Of a stretch of DNA of 7,671 bases, positions 5,586 through 7,671 are shown piece by piece; position 1 is the stretch's first letter; every line of letters starts with the position of its first letter. The notes under the pieces were generated by a model. The model did not search any database, had not been told where the DNA came from, and worked only from the letters and a program-made list of their open reading frames with translations. The position numbers and the translations under genes are program-made. Source of the DNA: Muribaculaceae bacterium (GTDB lineage Bacteria > Bacteroidota > Bacteroidia > Bacteroidales > Muribaculaceae); the NCBI GenBank assembly GCA_029057255.1, contig JAICZO010000171.1, positions 1 to 7,671 of the forward strand, written 5' to 3'.

Positions 5586-7671
5586 CGCAGGTCAAGTATG
5601 AAAAAACGGAACATGAAATCGGCACTCACATCTCCGCCCAACGACAGCCTGAGCCGACGGCTGTGGCGGTCGGGCAGGCTGAAGCCGAGCGGACTGCGGC
5701 ATGCGCCCGACACTCCGGCAGAGACGACCGGGCGGAGCGACTCGCCCGTGATGCCCGCCGCCTCGGCGTCAAACCTGAATCCGGCCAGCTCCGACGCCGT
5801 CATAAACACCCGTACCGCCGAGGGCAGGACAGCGGCAGCGCCGCCCGCCTCCGTGTCGACCGAAAGAGCGACGCGGCAAGTGTCGGCGGCAAACTCCCGG
5901 CAGAGGCGCACGGGACCGGAGGGGGAGCTGCCGTAGGGTTCGCCGGCGACGACAGCCACGCCGGTCAACAGCGGCGACGTGCGGTCGTAGCGACGCCATC
6001 CGTAGTCGCGGCAATAGACAGCCGACGTGCCGTCGGTACGCACAGCCCACAGCTCGCCGCGCGAGGCGTTCCATGCCAGGGCTGCGAAGTGCGACGCGTC
6101 ATCGAAGTGCGCCACCTTGCCCGACGCTCCGATACCGACAAGGACGGGACCCGCGCCGGCAGTGTTGCCGACGAGGGCGAAGACCTCGCCTCCGTCGGCC
6201 TGCGCGAGGGCGTCAGGGCGCGAGATGCCGTCGGCGCACAGACGCCTGGTCGACAGCGACATGCGGTTCTTGCCCACGCCGACCGAGAAAATACCCGCTG
6301 CGGCTCCGGCGATAAAACGGCAGCGGCCGAACTCCCATGACTGGTCCGCGGCCGCGCGCGCCAGCAAGGCACGCACTTCGCCGCCGCCGAGGCGAGAGAA
6401 GACATCGGCGGCAAGAGGATTGTCGGCCGGAGCCACCGCCACCATGTCGGGATATGACTCGCTCGGAGCGTCCGCGACCGCAGCCGGAGCCGACGACACC
6501 GCCGCAAGAGTCAGAGGCACGGGGCTCTCGGCGACGTACACGGCAAAGCGGCCGCTCTCGTCGGGCGTCAGAGCGAAGCTGCGCGAATATATCTTTGCGC
6601 CCGTGTTCACCGTCACCGTCAGCTCGGTGGCATCGGGCGAGGGATAGCTTATCACCGGCCACAGCGACTGCGACATGCCCGAGGCAAAGGTGTCGGTGCG
6701 GGTCACGCCCTTGCCGTTGCCGAAGCGCACGACAGTAGTGACGGTGCAGCTGCCGACCGATGTGCCGCCGCTGAACACCGCCGCCGGGTAGCCCTTGTAC
6801 CGCTGCGACGTGATATTCCCCCAAGCCACCGTCGAGGCGTCGGCCGCGCAGCACCCGGCGCTGAAGGTGTGCGGCGCCGACAGCGTCACCTCATGCACCG
6901 GAGCCACGGGCACACGGCGGCGCAGTGCCGCCGACAGCTGACGGGCGACCTGTGCCGGGTCGGGGTCGGCCGAGCAGTCGACCGTCACCGAGCGGCCGCC
7001 GCCCGCGTAGGGATTCACGATGACAGCCACGCGCTCCTCGATGCTGTCCATGCGGGCCAGAGCCTTCATGACCGTACGCCGTGACGCGCCCTTGAAATCG
7101 CTGCCGAGGCCACAATGACGCCCCGGCAGACCGACCCTGATGAACGGCTCTGTCGGGTCGGACGCCCTCCCGACGATAACCCTCCCCTCCATATCGGGGT
7201 TGTAGGGATGAAAGAGTGGCGACATGTATATCTCGGCCGACGCCACCGCGGCTGCAACAGCATCGGAGGCCGCCGGAATCTCCACCGTCGGGCGCCATGT
7301 GTATGCCGAAATGGTGTAGCCGTCGAGATGGCGGCGGTTGGCCGACATCACAGGCACTGTCGACGCACACTGCGCCCCCGACACATGCCCGACAAGCACG
7401 GCAGGCGACGTGAAGAGCACCCTGCCGCCGCTGTCGCGCAGGCGGTAGCGCATCAGCGCGGGCTGTATCATCACCCCCGTTGCCGAGGCCGAGGCACACA
7501 GCGAGGCATAGGCACGCTCAAGGTCGCCGGTGACGGCGCTCTCGTCGCGCATATCGAGCCTCGAAGCCCCCTGGTATGTGGCGCTCAGCTCGCGGTCGGG
7601 CACGGTAGTGCTGAGCAGACCCGCCGTGGCGGCGACAAAACCGATAGGCGGGTACTCATAGTCGACAGGCG
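5582..7671 (-). CDS. Large beta-rich protein of unknown family, probably a phage virion component; 5' end outside window
   Basis: The frame is open from the window edge to TGA at 5582-5584, giving 695 visible residues. A GTG at 7601-7603 could be called as a start, but the 22 codons before it are open and coding-like (they include YEYPPIGF), with no stop and no better start, so the gene very likely begins beyond the window. I do not recognise the family. The protein is rich in Ala, Gly, Ser, Val and short alternating hydrophobic stretches, as in beta-structured virion proteins. The part at about 60-120 of the visible chain resembles segments such as YRLRDSGGRVLFTSPAVLV that I associate with structural proteins of Bacteroidetes phages. 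The last third has blade-like repeats (FALVGNTAG, LAWNASRGELWAV, YGWRRYD) suggestive of a beta-propeller, as in packaged-DNA stabilisation (head-plug/tail accessory) proteins. There is no signal peptide, membrane segment or catalytic motif in view. Coupling to terL supports a head-completion or tail role; this is inference. Confidence 0.72.
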   Translation of the reverse strand, partial: PVDYEYPPIGFVAATAGLLSTTVPDRELSATYQGASRLDMRDESAVTGDLERAYASLCASASATGVMIQPALMRYRLRDSGGRVLFTSPAVLVGHVSGAQCASTVPVMSANRRHLDGYTISAYTWRPTVEIPAASDAVAAAVASAEIYMSPLFHPYNPDMEGRVIVGRASDPTEPFIRVGLPGRHCGLGSDFKGASRRTVMKALARMDSIEERVAVIVNPYAGGGRSVTVDCSADPDPAQVARQLSAALRRRVPVAPVHEVTLSAPHTFSAGCCAADASTVAWGNITSQRYKGYPAAVFSGGTSVGSCTVTTVVRFGNGKGVTRTDTFASGMSQSLWPVISYPSPDATELTVTVNTGAKIYSRSFALTPDESGRFAVYVAESPVPLTLAAVSSAPAAVADAPSESYPDMVAVAPADNPLAADVFSRLGGGEVRALLARAAADQSWEFGRCRFIAGAAAGIFSVGVGKNRMSLSTRRLCADGISRPDALAQADGGEVFALVGNTAGAGPVLVGIGASGKVAHFDDASHFAALAWNASRGELWAVRTDGTSAVYCRDYGWRRYDRTSPLLTGVAVVAGEPYGSSPSGPVRLCREFAADTCRVALSVDTEAGGAAAVLPSAVRVFMTASELAGFRFDAEAAGITGESLRPVVSAGVSGACRSPLGFSLPDRHSRRLRLSLGGDVSADFMFRFFILDLR

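Noticed and set aside
4734..5936. Plus-strand open frame of 400 codons spanning the two phage genes
   Set aside because: It is antisense to both genes and their ATGA junction, is Arg/Ala/His-rich and has no motif. It is a GC-driven shadow.
7601..7603. GTG as the true start of the large phage protein
   Set aside because: The frame continues open for 22 coding-like codons to the window edge, so this is probably an internal valine.

Overview
The window looks like a chromosomal segment of a member of the Bacteroidales. The ribosomal protein L19 sequence is of the Bacteroidales type, there is a Bacteroidetes-style promoter (TTTG, 20 nt, TAnnTTTG) in front of it, and none of the genes has a clear Shine-Dalgarno sequence. 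The family (perhaps Muribaculaceae) is a guess from GC content and general feel only.

There are three blocks. (1) Positions 1-2769, plus strand: the 3' end of a charged, probably coiled-coil protein, followed after 9 nt by an 823-residue adenosine-deaminase-superfamily protein. That protein keeps every zinc and catalytic position of the fold but carries a large N-terminal extension and two large insertions. It fits RdrB, the deaminase of the RADAR anti-phage system. In RADAR the gene upstream is normally the ATPase RdrA, so the cut-off upstream gene may be its C-terminus, but the visible 95 residues do not prove this. (2) Positions 2782-3710, plus strand: a housekeeping pair, crcB (fluoride channel) and rplS (ribosomal protein L19). 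rplS has its own promoter and a strong intrinsic terminator. (3) Positions 3717-7671, minus strand: two phage genes converging on rplS, a terminase large subunit (the last gene of its unit) and, upstream and overlapping it by ATGA, a large beta-rich protein of unknown family that runs off the window and is probably a virion component.

Base composition divides the window. In lines sampled by eye the deaminase gene is about 40-60% GC, while crcB and the phage block are about 65-72%. The defence genes therefore look like the recent arrival. The phage block is close in composition to crcB, which suggests a long-resident or host-adapted prophage. No integrase, tRNA, insertion sequence, CRISPR array or attachment repeat is visible. 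There is no gene-free stretch longer than about 120 bases.
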